From Anaerococcus sp. Marseille-P3915 (GTDB lineage: Bacteria > Bacillota > Clostridia > Tissierellales > Peptoniphilaceae), in contig NZ_LT984887.1 in the NCBI RefSeq assembly GCF_900258475.1, forward strand, positions 62,001-126,000: a stretch of 64,000 nucleotides of DNA, given 5' to 3'. The notes beneath the pieces are model-generated. The model ran no database searches, was not told the DNA's origin, and saw only the letters and a program-made list of their open reading frames with translations. Of the stretch, positions 7,690 through 15,978 are shown one piece after another (position 1 is the stretch's first letter; each line of letters opens with the position of its first letter). Position numbers and translations under genes: made by a program.

Positions 7690-9366
7690 ATGGCATTTAA
7701 TTTACCAAGAGATCTAGAAGAATTTAGAAAAGTCGTTAGGGCTTTTGCTGAGGAAAAGGTTAAACCTATAGCCTTTCACTTAGACCAGACTAAAGAATTC
7801 CCTGCAGAAATTGTAAAGGAAATGGGTCAAATGGGCCTTATGGGAATACCTTTCGATGAAAAATACGGTGGAGCAGGCTTAACTAACGAACACTATTCTA
7901 TAGCAGTCGAAGAACTATCAAGAGTAGATGGTGGCGTAGGTGTAATTTGTTCAGCTCATACCTCACTAGGTACATGGGGAATCAATGAATTTGGTACTGA
8001 AGAACAAAAAGAAAAATATCTAAGACCTCTTGTAGATGGAACTTATATCGGTGGTTTCGGTCTTACAGAAGACAATGCTGGTTCAGACTCAGCAGGAACA
8101 GAAACAACTGCAGTAGATAAGGGAGATTACTACCTATTAAATGGTAAGAAAATCTTTATAACAAACGCACCAGAAGCCCAAACCTATCTAGTAACAGCAG
8201 TTACAGAACCAGGCAAGGGTAATCACGGTATATCAATGTTTATAGTTGATAAGGACTTTGAAGGTTTTACCTTCTCAGAACCATACGACAAATTAGGTAT
8301 TAGATCATCAATTACAGCTGAGCTTCACTTTAAAGATGTAAAAGTTCCAAAAGAAAACCTACTTGGTGAACTAAACAAGGGCTTTAAATACGCAATGATG
8401 ATCCTTGATGGTGGTAGAATTGGTATAGCAAGTCAAGCCCTAGGTATAGCTCAAGGTGCTTATGAATCAGCTCTAGAATACTCAATGAATAGAATTCAAT
8501 TTGGTAAGGCAGTAGGTCATTTCCAATACAACTCTTTCACCTTAGCACAAATGGCTACAGAGCTTAAGGCAGCTAGACTATTAGTTTATGATGCAGCTAA
8601 GAAGAAAGATGCTCACGTAAAAGGCTATGGTAAGGATGCTGCAATGGCTAAACTTTACGCATCAGACCTTGCTGAAAAACTTACATCTAAAGCCCTACAA
8701 CTATATGGTGGTTCAGGCTTTATAAAAGGTGTAGATGTAGAAAGACACTACAGAGATGCTAAGATTACTCAAATTTATGAAGGAACAAATGAAATCATGA
8801 AACTTGTAATCTCAGGCTACATCCTTCCAAAAGATAAGACAGCTAAAAAGGTTGAAAAACCAGTAGCTCAAGAAGCAGAAAAGAAACAAGAAATCTTCAC
8901 AGGAGATCCAAAAGAAGCAGCTAAGAAATTAGTAGCAGCTCTTGTAGCTGATGGTTATAAACTAAAGGCTGAACCAGTAGACCTAGAAGGCTCAGTTGAA
9001 GAAGCTGACAGAGTAGTAGCTATAGGTATGGGTATTGGTGAAGAAGGCAACGTAGAAATTGCTAAGAAGCTTGCAAATCTTACAGGTTCAGTTCTAAGCG
9101 GATCAAGACCAATAGCAGAAGTTAAAAAATATATACCACTTAGACAATATATCGGACTTTCTGGTAGGAAATTTAAGGGAGACCTATATATAGGAATCGG
9201 TATATCTGGAGCAATGCAACACTTAAAGGGAGTAGAAGAAGCTAAAACTGTTGTAGTAATAAACAATGATGAATCAGCTAAGTTCTTCAAACACGCTAAA
9301 TACGGTATAGTTGGTGACTTCCACAAAGTTGTTCCTGCTCTAATCGAAGAAATAGAAAAACTATAA
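7690..9366 (+). CDS. Acyl-CoA dehydrogenase fused to an EtfA-type FAD-binding domain
   Basis: Two-part protein of 558 aa. Residues 1-380 are a short-chain acyl-CoA dehydrogenase: FGLTEDNAGSDSAGT, the helical C-terminal domain, and ITQIYEGTNEI with the catalytic glutamate. After a lysine/glutamate linker, residues of about 430-558 match domain II of electron-transfer flavoprotein alpha: LSGSRPIAEVKKYIPLRQYIG, LYIGIGISGAMQHLKG and AKYGIVGDFHKVVPALI. The EtfA N-terminal domain is absent and no etfB is adjacent. It likely reduces crotonyl-CoA or a similar enoyl-CoA with a built-in flavin relay. The start at 7690 has AAAGGAG upstream; an earlier in-frame ATG at 7609 has none. Codon use is even and looks highly expressed. 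Confidence 0.9.
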   Translation: MAFNLPRDLEEFRKVVRAFAEEKVKPIAFHLDQTKEFPAEIVKEMGQMGLMGIPFDEKYGGAGLTNEHYSIAVEELSRVDGGVGVICSAHTSLGTWGINEFGTEEQKEKYLRPLVDGTYIGGFGLTEDNAGSDSAGTETTAVDKGDYYLLNGKKIFITNAPEAQTYLVTAVTEPGKGNHGISMFIVDKDFEGFTFSEPYDKLGIRSSITAELHFKDVKVPKENLLGELNKGFKYAMMILDGGRIGIASQALGIAQGAYESALEYSMNRIQFGKAVGHFQYNSFTLAQMATELKAARLLVYDAAKKKDAHVKGYGKDAAMAKLYASDLAEKLTSKALQLYGGSGFIKGVDVERHYRDAKITQIYEGTNEIMKLVISGYILPKDKTAKKVEKPVAQEAEKKQEIFTGDPKEAAKKLVAALVADGYKLKAEPVDLEGSVEEADRVVAIGMGIGEEGNVEIAKKLANLTGSVLSGSRPIAEVKKYIPLRQYIGLSGRKFKGDLYIGIGISGAMQHLKGVEEAKTVVVINNDESAKFFKHAKYGIVGDFHKVVPALIEEIEKL

Positions 9367-9378
9367 AAATCTTAAGAT

Positions 9379-9404
9379 GGGCCCTCCGGGGTCCTCTTTT
9401 TTTG
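9379..9404 (+). terminator. Terminator after the acyl-CoA dehydrogenase gene
   Basis: GGGCCC / GGGTCC stem with one G-U pair and a short loop, then TCTTTTTTTG. Confidence 0.75.
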
Positions 9405-9437
9405 TCCACAAGGGGTAAAATAAGATTAGGTGATAAA

Positions 9438-11231
9438 ATGAAAAGAAAAATAAAAATTACGGCTAAAAATTTCCCACTAGCTCTTGGAAATGTAAAAGCC
9501 AATCTTAAAAAAATAAAAGAAATAATTAAGAATTGTGAAGAAGAGAAAGTAAATATTCTATGTTTGCCAGAGCTTTGCCTAACAGGGGCAAGCCTTTACG
9601 ACTCATATTTAGAAGGCGACCTTCTAGAGGCGGCTGAAAATGGCCTAAGGGACTTAGTAGAATTTAGTAAGAACTTTGATTTGGCCTTTACTATAGGTCT
9701 ACCAATTAAGACAAAATTTGGTATTTACAATGCGGTAGCCCTAATTAAGGGTGGAGACCTACTTGGACTTGTGACTAAGTCTGAACTTAAAAATTATGAA
9801 AAATCCATATTTTCTGATAAGCCAGAGGGAACATTTAGGGCTTTTGACTACGAACTAGATTACGAACCTTTTGTAAATTTCATATCAGGCCTTAAAATAG
9901 GAATATCTGTAGGTGAAGATGACTTTGAATCCTACCCAAAAGCCTTTGACCTCAAAAAGATGGGAGCTGATATTATTCTGAACCCGTCAGCTTTTACTAG
10001 AACAATTGGCTCTGATGATGATCTTAGAAAGGATATAGAGTATTTATCAAAAGACCTTATATATGTTAACGCCTCAGCAGGCCCTGGTGAGTCTTCAACA
10101 GACTTTGTCTATAGTGGATCAAAAATTCTAGCCAAAGACGGTAAAATTTTAGAGGGTGATACAGGAATATTTCTCATGGACATCCAGGAAATAGAATATG
10201 AGCCAAACTTCCATAATTTTACAGAAGAGAAGGTAGATGTAGAAAAATTTCCATACCTACCTAAGGAAGAATTTTCTTATGAATTTATGAAGGAAACCCT
10301 AGAAATAGGTGCCCTTGGCCTAATAAAAAGACTTGAGGCAATAGGTGCTGATAGGGTATTTCTAGGCCTATCAGGCGGCCTTGATTCGACTATGACCCTC
10401 CTTATCATAAATAAGGCCTATGACCTAATGGGTCTTGATAAGGATAAAATAGGCATTTACACCATGCCAGCCTTTGGCACAAGTGATAGGACCAAGTCAA
10501 ATGCCTATAAGCTTGCAAAAAGCCTAGGACTTGACCTAAAAGAAATAAATATTAGCAAGTCTGTAAGTGCGCACCTTGCTGACATTGGTCACGATGGGAT
10601 AACAGCAGATACAGCCTATGAAAATGCCCAGGCCAGGATGCGTACCCAAGTCCTCTTTAACCTAGCCAATATGTATGGGGGTCTTGTAATAGGAACTGGA
10701 GACTTATCCGAGTGTATGCAGGGATTTGCCACCTACAATGGCGACCACATGTCAAATTATTCCTTAAATGCTACCCTAATGAAAACTGAGCTTAGGTATA
10801 TAATTAAATCCTATGCCCACTTTACAGATAATAAGGACCTAGCAGAAGTCCTAACTGATATTTTAGAAACTCCAGTATCTCCAGAGCTTAAGAGCGAGGA
10901 TAAGGGAGAAATAAGCCAAAAAACTGAAGAAATCATAGGGCCTTACGAGCTAATAGATTTCTTTATTTACCAACACTTGACCTACCATAAAAAGGCTAAG
11001 GAAATCCTAGCTGATGCAATAATTGCTTTTGCTGATAAATATGATGAAAAAACTATAAAAAAATGGTTGATATCATATTTTAAACGCTTTACAGCAAGCC
11101 AATTTAAAAGGTCATGTGCAGTAGATGGGCCAAATATCACAGGCAGGTCCTTTTCACCAAGAGCAGGCTTCAGGATAGCCTCAGATATGTCAGCTAAGAT
11201 GTATTTGGAGGATTTAGCAGATGAAAACTAA
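9438..11231 (+). CDS. nadE: NAD+ synthase with N-terminal nitrilase-like (glutaminase) domain, nucleophile lost
   Basis: Makes NAD+ from deamido-NAD+ and ATP. 597 aa. The nitrilase-fold half keeps the glutamate (LCLPELCLTGAS) and lysine (TKSELKNYE) of the amidase triad. At the nucleophile, however, where the family has G-x-x-x-C-E-D, it reads GISVGEDDF, with glycine 159 in place of cysteine (codon GGT, 9912-9914). The synthetase half is intact: LGLSGGLDSTMTLL (PP-loop near residue 310), GTGDLSECMQGFATYNGD, and the C-terminal KRSCAVDGPNITGRSFSPRAGFRI. It may therefore depend on free ammonia. The ATG at 9438 follows AGGTGA. The last 11 bp overlap the next gene. Confidence 0.9.
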   Translation: MKRKIKITAKNFPLALGNVKANLKKIKEIIKNCEEEKVNILCLPELCLTGASLYDSYLEGDLLEAAENGLRDLVEFSKNFDLAFTIGLPIKTKFGIYNAVALIKGGDLLGLVTKSELKNYEKSIFSDKPEGTFRAFDYELDYEPFVNFISGLKIGISVGEDDFESYPKAFDLKKMGADIILNPSAFTRTIGSDDDLRKDIEYLSKDLIYVNASAGPGESSTDFVYSGSKILAKDGKILEGDTGIFLMDIQEIEYEPNFHNFTEEKVDVEKFPYLPKEEFSYEFMKETLEIGALGLIKRLEAIGADRVFLGLSGGLDSTMTLLIINKAYDLMGLDKDKIGIYTMPAFGTSDRTKSNAYKLAKSLGLDLKEINISKSVSAHLADIGHDGITADTAYENAQARMRTQVLFNLANMYGGLVIGTGDLSECMQGFATYNGDHMSNYSLNATLMKTELRYIIKSYAHFTDNKDLAEVLTDILETPVSPELKSEDKGEISQKTEEIIGPYELIDFFIYQHLTYHKKAKEILADAIIAFADKYDEKTIKKWLISYFKRFTASQFKRSCAVDGPNITGRSFSPRAGFRIASDMSAKMYLEDLADEN

Positions 11232-12021
11232 AAATAAGGTAATTTTGGCAAGCCTTGCACTAGCGGCAGGGCTTGGCCTAAAATACAACCACGACCAGTG
11301 CTTTGTAGCCAGGGAAAAGACAGAAACTTTCTACTCTGATAAGGTCGAATCAGATATAAAAATAACCCATATAAGTGACTTCCACTCAAATGTCCTAGTG
11401 AATCTAGAGGAAGTTCTAGGAAATATAAAAAAATTTGACCCAGACTTAATATTTTTAACCGGGGATATGATAGATTATCCTACAGATTCTAAAATAGAAA
11501 GGACCATGTATTTTATCAACAAGCTAGATGAGCTTGGCATAAAAACATACTTTGTAAGCGGCAACCACGAAGAAGCAAGCCAAGATTCAGAAAAATTCTA
11601 TGCCCAGATCCAGGATTTAGGCATAAGATTTTTGCAAAATGAGGGAGAAAAGATTAAAATAAGAGATAATGACCTATATATTTATGGGACAAGTTATTTT
11701 GGGGCAAATCTTGCAGCCTTTGATCCAAGTGAAAATTCCTTAAACCTAGTCTTATCTCATTTTTCAAAGAAAATCAGGGATAAGTATGACCCAAGAATTG
11801 ATTTTATATTTTCAGGTCACACCCACGGAGGCCAGGTAAGAGCACCTTTTATAGGAGCACTAGTTGCGCCAGGTGAGGGTTATTTTCCAAAATACGATAG
11901 GGGAGAATTCAAATACGGCTCATCCACAATCTATATAGAAAGCGGCCTAGGCAACACCTTCTTGCCACTGAGGTTTCTAAACCCAATCTCCTACACAAAC
12001 ATCACAATCAAGCGTCCTTAG
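11221..12021 (+). CDS. YkuE-like membrane-anchored metallophosphoesterase
   Basis: 266 aa with an N-terminal hydrophobic segment (VILASLALAAGLGL) and a calcineurin-like phosphoesterase core facing outward. All metal-binding blocks are present: ITHISDFHS, IFLTGDMID, VSGNHEE, LVLSHF and SGHTHGGQVR. YkuE-type proteins are thought to act on phospholipid or nucleotide-lipid phosphates; the substrate here is unknown. It starts within the nadE 3' end (GGAGG about 9 nt upstream). Its last two codons and the TAG stop lie inside the tRNA-Arg gene that follows. Confidence 0.87.
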   Translation: MKTKNKVILASLALAAGLGLKYNHDQCFVAREKTETFYSDKVESDIKITHISDFHSNVLVNLEEVLGNIKKFDPDLIFLTGDMIDYPTDSKIERTMYFINKLDELGIKTYFVSGNHEEASQDSEKFYAQIQDLGIRFLQNEGEKIKIRDNDLYIYGTSYFGANLAAFDPSENSLNLVLSHFSKKIRDKYDPRIDFIFSGHTHGGQVRAPFIGALVAPGEGYFPKYDRGEFKYGSSTIYIESGLGNTFLPLRFLNPISYTNITIKRP

Positions 12022-12085
12022 TTTAATGGCAAAATAGGGGTGTCCGAAGCCCAAGATCAGGGTTCGATTCCCTGAGGGCGTGCCA
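12012..12085 (+). tRNA. tRNA-Arg (anticodon CCG)
   Basis: A 74-nt cloverleaf with encoded CCA. Acceptor GCGTCCT/AGGGCGT (12012-12018/12075-12081); D stem GTTT/AAAT; anticodon stem 12037-12041/12049-12053 with loop GTCCGAA, giving CCG at 12044-12046; T arm CAGGG-TTCGATT-CCCTG (12058-12074); discriminator G and CCA 12083-12085. The anticodon stem has one weak end pair (G-A). It has no promoter of its own visible and its positions 1-10 overlap the end of the phosphoesterase gene, so it is probably cut from the nadE-phosphoesterase transcript. Confidence 0.88.
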
Positions 12086-12087
12086 AA

Positions 12088-12166
12088 GAAAAAGAACTGC
12101 ACAAAATGACCGAATCCCAAATCAGCAATACGGATGGGATTGGTCAGTTGATGCAGTTCTTTTATT
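12088..12166. terminator. Long bidirectional terminator between tRNA-Arg and nuclease gene
   Basis: A long hairpin: AAAGAACTGCA (12091-12101) with TGCAGTTCTTT (12152-12162), TGACC (12107-12111) with GGTCA (12142-12146), and AATCCCA (12113-12119) with TGGGATT (12135-12141), flanked by A- and T-runs. It sits between convergent transcripts. Confidence 0.85.
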
Positions 12167-12848
12167 TTGCTGGCCTAAAACCAGCTTTTTTTGCTTCTTC
12201 TTCGCTATCAAAAATTATGGCGTTTTTATCTTTCGTGTTTTTATAGCCATAACTTCCCTCTAGGTGGTAGAGGCCTGAGTTTTTGTTGGCTTTTACCTTT
12301 TTCTTGGTATTTTCCTCTCTACTTGACCAGATTCCTATAGCCTTATCCATGGCTTGATTTTCTAGGGCTTCTAGCTGGTCTTGGTATTTGGTATCTGGCT
12401 TATAAAAGTTTGAAAAGGCAAGGCCTTCCTTAACTAGGATTCCATTTAAAGTTTTTTTGCCAATATCATCTGTACTTGGGTTTACTACTGGCTCTTCTAG
12501 CCAGATATAACGCAAAAGTCTGTCGTACTTATCCCTGTCAGATATATCTTTTTCTAGGTAAATGTCCTTATCTTTTAGAGCTTTTTCTGTAAAATCTTTG
12601 GCTTCTGGCCCCATAAATTCATCTGGGTGGTCCCTATTTGCAATCTCGGGTGTATTAATTCCAACAAAGCGGACTTTTTCTATATTTCCGTTTATATTTA
12701 CCCTGATTGTATCACCATCGATAATTTGAATGACCTGGGCTTTGACATAGGAACTTTGATTTTCTTCAACCTTGCTAGGTTGATTTTCTAAATCACAAGA
12801 ACTAAGACTAAGCGCAAGGCAAAGGTATATTAATATCTTCCTAAGCAT
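12162..12848 (-). CDS. Secreted/lipoprotein thermonuclease (SNase family)
   Basis: A 228-aa extracellular nuclease. The N-terminal signal ends in a lipobox (LSLSSC), so it should be lipid-anchored. The SNase domain shows VIDGDTIRVNINGNIEKVRFVGINTPE (metal Asp and catalytic Arg), MGPEAKDF, and the second arginine region DKYDRLLRYIWLE. The C-terminal YHLEGSYGYKNTKDKNAIIFDSEEEAKKAGFRP is the small motif found after SNase or MBL domains in many Firmicutes. The ATG overlaps the end of the upstream Fur-family gene by 8 bp, so they form one operon. Confidence 0.9.
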   Translation of the reverse strand: MLRKILIYLCLALSLSSCDLENQPSKVEENQSSYVKAQVIQIIDGDTIRVNINGNIEKVRFVGINTPEIANRDHPDEFMGPEAKDFTEKALKDKDIYLEKDISDRDKYDRLLRYIWLEEPVVNPSTDDIGKKTLNGILVKEGLAFSNFYKPDTKYQDQLEALENQAMDKAIGIWSSREENTKKKVKANKNSGLYHLEGSYGYKNTKDKNAIIFDSEEEAKKAGFRPAK

Positions 12849-13260
12849 TTATCTTGGCCTGGCAGTCTGGGCAAATACCATAAAATTCGAAATTATGGCC
12901 TTCGATAATAAAGCCAGTTTCTCTTTCGATTTGGCCTTCAAGCTCATGAATTGGGCAATTTTCTATTGTAAATTTCTTATGGCAATGGCTGCAAGTTATA
13001 AAATGCTTGTGATTTTCCTTCTTTATTTGGTAATAATTTATTCCGTCAAGATCGCTTGTCTTAAAAAGAAGATTGCTCTCTTCTAAGATATTTAAGTTTC
13101 TGTAGATGGTAGAAAGGTCAATTGCAAGTTCATCTTTTATTCCGTCATAGATATTTTGGCTAGAAACAGGGCTATCAGCCTCTAAAATATATTCAAATAT
13201 TATCCTCCTAGCCTTGGTAATTCTTAGGTTTTTGTCTTTTAAGAGTTCGTTAAGTTTCAT
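12841..13260 (-). CDS. zur: Fur-family metalloregulator, probably Zur
   Basis: A 139-aa repressor with a winged-helix half (RITKARRIIFEYILEADSPVSSQNIYDGI, then DLSTIYRNLNILEESNLL) and a dimerization half. The latter has two CxxC pairs (CSHCHKK and CPDC) for structural zinc and the histidine-rich HKHFITC and EGHNFEFYGIC segments for the sensing site. Head-to-head with znuACB and with a palindrome over the znuA start, it is best read as the zinc uptake repressor; Fur or PerR identity cannot be excluded from sequence alone. AAGGAG lies just before its ATG. Confidence 0.82.
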   Translation of the reverse strand: MKLNELLKDKNLRITKARRIIFEYILEADSPVSSQNIYDGIKDELAIDLSTIYRNLNILEESNLLFKTSDLDGINYYQIKKENHKHFITCSHCHKKFTIENCPIHELEGQIERETGFIIEGHNFEFYGICPDCQAKINA

Positions 13261-13295
13261 ATTATCACTCCTTAGGATATTATTATACTTTTTAT

Positions 13296-13345
13296 TTGAC
13301 AGAGGGGTAATTTATTATATAATACTTAATGCAAATAACTTGCAT
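13296..13345 (+). promoter_or_regulatory. znuA promoter with palindromic operator
   Basis: TTGACA (13296-13301), 16-bp spacer, TATAAT (13318-13323). Immediately after it is ATGCAA-N5-TTGCAT (13329-13345), a perfect 6-bp inverted repeat covering the likely transcription start. It is the best candidate site for the divergent Zur-like regulator, though it does not match the Bacillus Zur box that I know. Confidence 0.65.
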
Positions 13346-13358
13346 AAAGGAGAATTAT

Positions 13359-14423
13359 ATGAAAAATAAAAATATATTAATGTTAATGGCCCTAAGCTTA
13401 GCCTTCACAGCTTGTGGTAATCAATCACCAAAAGAAGCAGATACTAAGACTCAGGTAGAAGAGCCTCAAAAAACAGATAAGGAAGTAGCAAGCGATGAAA
13501 TTTATGGATCTTTTTATCCAATCTATAATCTAACTAAACAAATAGCTGGAGATAAATTCAACGTAAAAGCTTTCAACTCTCTTACAAGCGAATCTCATGG
13601 CTGGGAGCCATCTGCTAAGGATATGGCAGAATTATCTGAAGCTAAATTGTTATTTATAAATGGTGCTGGCATGGAGGAATGGAAAGATTCTGTAGAAGAA
13701 AGTCTCGATATAGAAATGGTAGATACTTCTAAAGATTTAGATCTAATTAAGGCAAGTGAAGAAGACCACGACCATGACCATGACCACGAAGATGCAGACC
13801 ACGATCACGACCATGAAGATGCCGACCATGACCACGAAGACGCAGACCACGATCATGATCATGAAGAAGGCGAAGAAGGTCACCATCACCACCATCATGG
13901 AGAATTTGACCCACACACCTGGCTATCTCCAGTAAATGTCAAAGCCCAAGCTAAGGTAATAGCTGATAAATTATCAGAAATTGACCCAGCAAATAAGGAT
14001 TATTACCAAGAAAATTACGAAAAAATCGCAGCAGACCTTGATGGAATAATCGAAGAATACACAGACAAATTCTCTAAAGTAGAAAATAAGAAATTCATAG
14101 TTCCTCACCAAGCTTTCGGATATATAGCAAGAGACTTTGGCCTAGAACAAATTCCGCTTGCAAGCCTAACATCAACAGATGATCCAGATGCTAAGGCTAT
14201 GAAGGAAGTTACAGACCTAGCTAAGGCAAATAAATTAAACACAGTATTTTATGAAGCAGGCGGTTCAGATAAAGCAGCAAAGACCATAGCTGATGAAATC
14301 GGCGCAAAAGTAGCTCCACTAAACACCATGGAATTTGCAAGCAAAGAAGAACTAGATAAGGAAGTTAAAATTCAGGATATAATCAAAGAAAACCTTGAAA
14401 ATATCTACAAATCTCTAGCATAA
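13359..14423 (+). CDS. znuA: Zinc-binding lipoprotein of the ZnuABC/AdcABC importer
   Basis: A 354-aa lipoprotein (signal plus lipobox LAFTAC) that captures Zn2+ outside the membrane. The cluster A-1 fold has its metal histidines at SHGWEPSAKD, FDPHTWLSP and PHQAFGYI. Between the first and second lies a long His/Asp/Glu loop (DHDHDHDHEDADHDHDH type, ending in six histidines), typical of zinc rather than manganese binders. The ATG at 13359 follows AAAGGAG; an in-frame ATG at 13329 lies in the operator and is unlikely to be used. Confidence 0.93.
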   Translation: MKNKNILMLMALSLAFTACGNQSPKEADTKTQVEEPQKTDKEVASDEIYGSFYPIYNLTKQIAGDKFNVKAFNSLTSESHGWEPSAKDMAELSEAKLLFINGAGMEEWKDSVEESLDIEMVDTSKDLDLIKASEEDHDHDHDHEDADHDHDHEDADHDHEDADHDHDHEEGEEGHHHHHHGEFDPHTWLSPVNVKAQAKVIADKLSEIDPANKDYYQENYEKIAADLDGIIEEYTDKFSKVENKKFIVPHQAFGYIARDFGLEQIPLASLTSTDDPDAKAMKEVTDLAKANKLNTVFYEAGGSDKAAKTIADEIGAKVAPLNTMEFASKEELDKEVKIQDIIKENLENIYKSLA

Positions 14424-14449
14424 TCCTATATTAAAAGCATAATATATAC

Positions 14450-15109
14450 ATGAAGCTTATAGAAATAGAAAAACTAAAATTTGGATATAATGAAAATTTA
14501 ATATTAAAAGATGTAAATTTAAGTCTTGAAAAAGGAGACTTTGCCGTAATTTCTGGAGAAAATGGATCAGGCAAGTCAACCCTCATCAAGCTAATTCTAG
14601 GTGGACTTAAAAAGGATGAGGGGTCCATTAGGCTTTTTGGTATAGACATAGAAGATTTTAAAAATTATAACAAGCTTGGCTATGTCCCACAGGTCAATGA
14701 TTCTATAAAAATAGCCTTTCCTGTTACCTGCTGGGAATATGTAAGCCTAAACCTCTACAAGGATTTTAACATCTTTAAAAAACTTAAAAAATCTAACAAG
14801 GAAGATGTAGAAAATATCTTTACCAGCCTAAATATCAAAAACCTAATAGATAGGCCCTTCAACAAACTATCAGGAGGCCAAGCCCAAAGAGTAATGATAG
14901 CAAGGGCCCTAGTAGCAAACCCTGACCTTTTAGTCTTAGATGAACCAACAGTAGGTATTGACCAAAAGTCCAAAGACGACTTCCTAAAACTCTTAGTCCA
15001 CCTAAACACCAATCACGGGATTTCAATTTTAATGATAACCCACGAGATGGAAATTTTAGGCGACTATGTGGATAAGATATTTAGATTAAGGGAGGGAGTC
15101 ATATGTTAA
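14450..15109 (+). CDS. znuC: Zinc ABC transporter ATPase
   Basis: 219 aa. Walker A GENGSGKST, Q-loop LGYVPQ, signature LSGGQAQRV, Walker B LLVLDEPTVGID, H-loop MITHE. It energizes ZnuB. It overlaps the permease start by 7 bp. Naming follows the His-rich binding protein next to it. Confidence 0.92.
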   Translation: MKLIEIEKLKFGYNENLILKDVNLSLEKGDFAVISGENGSGKSTLIKLILGGLKKDEGSIRLFGIDIEDFKNYNKLGYVPQVNDSIKIAFPVTCWEYVSLNLYKDFNIFKKLKKSNKEDVENIFTSLNIKNLIDRPFNKLSGGQAQRVMIARALVANPDLLVLDEPTVGIDQKSKDDFLKLLVHLNTNHGISILMITHEMEILGDYVDKIFRLREGVIC

Positions 15110-15918
15110 ACTATGATTTTATGAGAAGGGCCCTAGGGGTAGGAATAATGCTTGCCCTAATCATTCCCATGATAGGTATGGTCATGATAAATAGAAAGAC
15201 ATCCATGATAGGAGATGCCCTTTCTCACTCATCGCTAGCAGGTATAGCTATGGGATTAATTATGTCAATAAATCCCATGTGGACATCCCTTATAATCTGT
15301 ATAATATCAGCCTTTGCAATAGAATTAATCAGGAAAAAATTTAAAGAATTTGGCGACATGGCCACAGCCATCATAATGAGCCTAGGCATAGGCCTTGCGG
15401 CAATCCTTTCAGACTTTGCCCCAGGAGGCAAATCCTTTGAATCATACCTATTTGGCTCAATAACAACAGTATCATCTAGTGATTTGATCATGGTTAGTAT
15501 AATATTTGTCCTAGTAAGCCTAGCATCCTTCTACCTCTACAATGCCCTGCTTTATATATCAATCAACCCCCTAATGGCAAGGCTAGCAGGAGTAAGGGTG
15601 GCACTTATTAATTCAATATTTACAGCCCTAACAGCCCTAACAATTGCAATTTCAGCAAAGATAGTAGGAGCCTTGATGATCACATCCTTAATGGTAATAC
15701 CGGTAGCAAATGCACTGATAATAGCCAAATCCTACAAGCAAACCTACATCATATCCCTAATATTTTCCCTAATATTCATGATTTTAGGAATTACCATATC
15801 CTACTACGGCGGCCTAAAACCAGGCGGAACCATAGTAGTACTCGCCATAATCTCATTAATGATTACAGGCCTAATAAAGTTAATAAGCGACAAGCTAAAG
15901 AAAAAGATCTCTAAATAA
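15103..15918 (+). CDS. znuB: Zinc ABC transporter permease (ABC-3 family)
   Basis: A 271-aa membrane protein with about eight hydrophobic segments and the ABC-3 hallmark GDALSHSSLAGIAMG near the N-terminus. The C-terminal NPLMARLAGVRV region contacts the ATPase. It completes the zinc import operon. Confidence 0.92.
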   Translation: MLNYDFMRRALGVGIMLALIIPMIGMVMINRKTSMIGDALSHSSLAGIAMGLIMSINPMWTSLIICIISAFAIELIRKKFKEFGDMATAIIMSLGIGLAAILSDFAPGGKSFESYLFGSITTVSSSDLIMVSIIFVLVSLASFYLYNALLYISINPLMARLAGVRVALINSIFTALTALTIAISAKIVGALMITSLMVIPVANALIIAKSYKQTYIISLIFSLIFMILGITISYYGGLKPGGTIVVLAIISLMITGLIKLISDKLKKKISK

Positions 15919-15933
15919 AAAGGGGTCTTTTTT
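15900..15933 (+). terminator. Probable terminator after znuB
   Basis: AAAAAGA at the end of znuB can pair with TCTTTTTT about 18 nt later. The stem is AT-rich, so the call is tentative. Confidence 0.4.
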
Positions 15934-15978
15934 GTGTCCTCATATGTTATAATATTAATATATAAAGAAAGGATTTTT

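Noticed and set aside
12012-12085. Reading the tRNA as tRNA-Trp or another isotype
   Set aside because: With U at position 33 the loop GTCCGAA fixes the anticodon as CCG; other registers break the stem.
13740-13910. Short DNA repeats in znuA as a microsatellite or CRISPR-like array
   Set aside because: They encode the in-frame His/Asp/Glu metal-binding loop that is normal for zinc-binding lipoproteins.
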